A DNA stretch of 7,889 bases from Flavobacteriaceae bacterium (GTDB taxonomy: Bacteria > Bacteroidota > Bacteroidia > Flavobacteriales > Flavobacteriaceae): the NCBI GenBank assembly GCA_030618945.1, contig JAUXCI010000115.1:1-7889 (forward strand), written 5' to 3'. A program made the translations under genes and the position numbers. Shown in pieces: positions 6,272 through 7,889 of this stretch. The notes under the pieces are model-generated. The model was not told the DNA's origin. It ran no database searches and worked only from the letters and a program-made list of their open reading frames with translations. Numbering within the stretch: position 1 is the first letter of the stretch; the number at the start of each line of letters is the position of its first letter.

Positions 6272-7108
6272 TTATTTTTTTACCAATTCCTTCTCTGCTT
6301 CTTCCTCTTCTTTCTTTTGTTTCTTGATTATAAAAGTAGATATTTTTATACTGATTTCGTATAAAATAACCATCGGTATAGCTACAATAACCTGACTAAT
6401 TATATCAGGAGGGGTGATCAGAGCGGATAGAATCAATACCATAACTAAAGCGTATTTGCGATACTCTTTCAAAAATGCAGGCGTAACAAGCCCCATCTTA
6501 GTCAAAAAATAAATGATGATGGGAAGTTCAAAAATAAAACCTGAAGAAAGGCATGAAGCCTTTAACAGGCCTGTATAGGAACTTAAATCAAAATTATTCT
6601 TTACTTCTTCCGCTACGGTATAACTTCCTAAAAAGTTAATGGATAGAGGCGTGATGACATAATATCCGAAAAGGATTCCTAAAAAAAATAAAAAAGAAGT
6701 GATTATGATAAAACTCTTCGCATTCTTTTTCTCGTTATCATATAGGGCTGGTTTGATAAACTTCCATACTTCCCAAATGATATATGGAAAGGCCATCACA
6801 AAGCCAAAGGCTATGGAAGTCCAAATATGCGCAGAAAATTGACCAGCCATTGTCCTGCTTTGAACTATAAATGGAATATCCTCAATACAAAACCCATCAG
6901 TGCCAAGTTTTTGGGATACCGAGCACAAAAATCTATAGGTAAAAAAAGAAGGATCTTTTGGCGCCAAAAGAATTGTGTTAAAGATGAAATCCTTCATCAT
7001 AAAAGCAACCATTCCAAAGGCTACTATTGACAAAGAAGACCTTACTAAGGTCCATCTTAATATTTCCAGATGGTCCAAAAAAGACATTTCCTCCTTATGT
7101 TTACTCAT
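6272..7108 (-). CDS. tatC: TatC, Sec-independent twin-arginine translocase subunit
   Basis: TatC is the polytopic inner-membrane receptor that recognises twin-arginine signal peptides on folded substrates and recruits TatA. The 278-residue protein has six hydrophobic segments at about 22-37, 93-115, 131-155, 180-202, 218-233 and 238-255. Family motifs are FLDHLEILR at 10-18, WEVWKFIKPALYDNEKK at 112-128 (Glu126 corresponds to E. coli Glu103), FELP at 193-196 and LITPPDIISQ at 230-239. The first periplasmic loop is long (about 40-92) and contains Cys62 and Cys74, which could form a disulfide. The C-terminus is a charged KKQKKEEEEAEKELVKK tail. The normally invariant Glu of HLxELR is Ile16 here. 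The ATG at 7108 lies 10 bp after the kdsD stop; ATG 7087 is an alternative start. No tatA/B gene is in the window. Confidence 0.95.
   Translation of the reverse strand: MSKHKEEMSFLDHLEILRWTLVRSSLSIVAFGMVAFMMKDFIFNTILLAPKDPSFFTYRFLCSVSQKLGTDGFCIEDIPFIVQSRTMAGQFSAHIWTSIAFGFVMAFPYIIWEVWKFIKPALYDNEKKNAKSFIIITSFLFFLGILFGYYVITPLSINFLGSYTVAEEVKNNFDLSSYTGLLKASCLSSGFIFELPIIIYFLTKMGLVTPAFLKEYRKYALVMVLILSALITPPDIISQVIVAIPMVILYEISIKISTFIIKKQKKEEEEAEKELVKK
7085..7097 (-). promoter_or_regulatory. Strong internal Shine-Dalgarno-like AAGGAGG before Met8 of TatC
   Basis: Within the tatC N-terminus the minus strand reads AAGGAGGAAATG, where the ATG is codon 8 (7087-7085). The AAGGAGG is the best anti-Shine-Dalgarno complement near any start in the window. 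The gap of two bases from GGAGG to the ATG is shorter than optimal, and Bacteroidota ribosomes rarely depend on this pairing. The codons also simply encode Lys-Glu-Glu, so the upstream ATG at 7108 is kept as the start. Confidence 0.25.
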
Positions 7109-7118
7109 AGTCTATTAT

Positions 7119-7889
7119 TTAAATGATCCCTTCTTTTAACAAATCATGAAAATGAATAACACCTTTGTATTTATCATTTTCCGAGACCAATATCTGTGTA
7201 ATATCGTGCTTTTGCATAATATCCAAAGCATTTACGGCCATGGTATCTGAATCTACCTGAATTGGATTGGTACTCATGATATCCTTTGCAGTTAATTTAC
7301 TAAAATCAGTATTCTTTTCAAGCATTCTTCTCAAATCGCCATCTGTAATAATTCCAATTATGCTGTCATTTTCAACAACCGCTGTTGTACCCAATCTTTT
7401 TTCTGAAATTTCGACGATAACATCCTTAATAGATGACTTCGCAGCAACCTTAGGGGCTTCATTATTGGCTACCAGATCATCTACTCTTAAATAGAGTTTT
7501 TTGCCCAAAGTTCCTCCCGGATGGTATTTAGCAAAATCCTTACTTGAAAAATCTTTAAGATTCAGCAAGCAGATGGCCAAAGCATCACCTATAACCAATT
7601 GTGCTGTTGTACTTGTTGTTGGGGCCAAATTATTTGGGCATGCCTCTTTCTCAACATAAGAATTTATAGTAAAATCTGCATTTTTTCCAAGAAAGGAATT
7701 CGGATTTCCTGTGATTCCAATGATCTTGTTCCCATAATTTTTTATGAGCGGCACTAAGACTTTGATTTCTGGAGTGTTGCCGCTTTTTGAGATACATATC
7801 ACAATATCAGAATTTTGAATATCCCCAAGATCTCCATGTATGGCATCTGCAGCATGCATAAAAACCGCTGGGGTACCCGTTGAATTAAA
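7119..7889 (-). CDS. kdsD: KdsD/KpsF-type arabinose-5-phosphate isomerase, partial (5' end beyond the right edge)
   Basis: This enzyme interconverts ribulose 5-phosphate and arabinose 5-phosphate, the first step towards Kdo for lipopolysaccharide. The frame is open to position 7889: 10 codons (FNSTGTPAVF) precede the first internal ATG at 7859, and they match the family STGTP segment, so the true start lies outside, about 65-75 codons away by comparison with E. coli KdsD. Counting from the first codon seen, the SIS domain holds HGDLG (His18), SKSGNTPEI (Glu41), KEACPNNLAPTTSTT (Glu82) and HPGGTLGKKL (His123). These correspond to E. coli KdsD His88, Glu111, Glu152 and His193; the residue equivalent to Lys59 is outside the window. 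Two CBS domains follow at about 138-190 (GIITDGDLRR) and 201-256 (IQVDSDTMAVNALDIMQ). It is the first visible gene of the cluster and ends 10 bp before tatC. The related KpsF and GutQ paralogues cannot be excluded. Confidence 0.93.
   Translation of the reverse strand, partial: FNSTGTPAVFMHAADAIHGDLGDIQNSDIVICISKSGNTPEIKVLVPLIKNYGNKIIGITGNPNSFLGKNADFTINSYVEKEACPNNLAPTTSTTAQLVIGDALAICLLNLKDFSSKDFAKYHPGGTLGKKLYLRVDDLVANNEAPKVAAKSSIKDVIVEISEKRLGTTAVVENDSIIGIITDGDLRRMLEKNTDFSKLTAKDIMSTNPIQVDSDTMAVNALDIMQKHDITQILVSENDKYKGVIHFHDLLKEGII

Noticed and set aside
7119..7859. Treating the ATG at 7859 as the start of the SIS/CBS isomerase
   Set aside because: The frame remains open to the window edge and the ten upstream codons match the conserved family STGTP segment, so the gene is 5'-truncated by the window rather than short.

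Overview
The window is AT-rich DNA from a member of the Bacteroidota, most likely a marine or soil Flavobacteriaceae-type bacterium. The evidence is a type IX secretion system (T9SS) type B sorting domain, a PorP/SprF-family outer-membrane protein, a TatC with the long cysteine-bearing periplasmic loop I associate with Flavobacteriia, signal peptides ending in -SQ/-AQ, and an almost complete lack of Shine-Dalgarno sequences. No RNA gene, insertion sequence, CRISPR array or phage gene was seen.

Layout. (1) 1-485, minus: the N-terminal part of a secreted SYLF/Ysc84-domain protein that runs off the left edge. (2) 486-781: a 296-bp divergent intergenic region with weak promoter candidates for each direction. 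(3) 782-4918, plus: a 1063-residue cell-surface protein with a type B C-terminal sorting domain, followed 6 bp later by its probable dedicated partner of the PorP/SprF family. (4) 4919-5402, plus: a 178-bp gap holding a 22-codon open frame that is essentially a bare signal peptide, then a 101-residue secreted protein with a PepSY-like C-terminal half. (5) 5403-5491: two consecutive hairpins, the second a near-perfect intrinsic terminator whose T-tract touches the stop codon of the convergent gene. (6) 5490-7889, minus: a compact cluster transcribed kdsD/kpsF (5' end beyond the right edge), tatC, lptB.

How the genes work together. The plus-strand pair fits the SprB/SprF model: the large protein crosses the inner membrane by Sec and is exported through the T9SS with the help of the adjacent PorP/SprF-like protein. 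It then stays on the surface as an adhesin-like filament of beta domains. The minus-strand cluster is envelope housekeeping. KdsD makes arabinose 5-phosphate for the Kdo of lipopolysaccharide, LptB powers lipopolysaccharide extraction from the inner membrane, and TatC is the core of the twin-arginine translocase. The two groups converge and are separated by the terminator.

Nothing here is a clearly new system. The points most worth a second look are the surface-protein/SprF pair with its two small secreted-protein frames, the TatC substitution at a normally conserved glutamate, and the signal-peptide-only frame.
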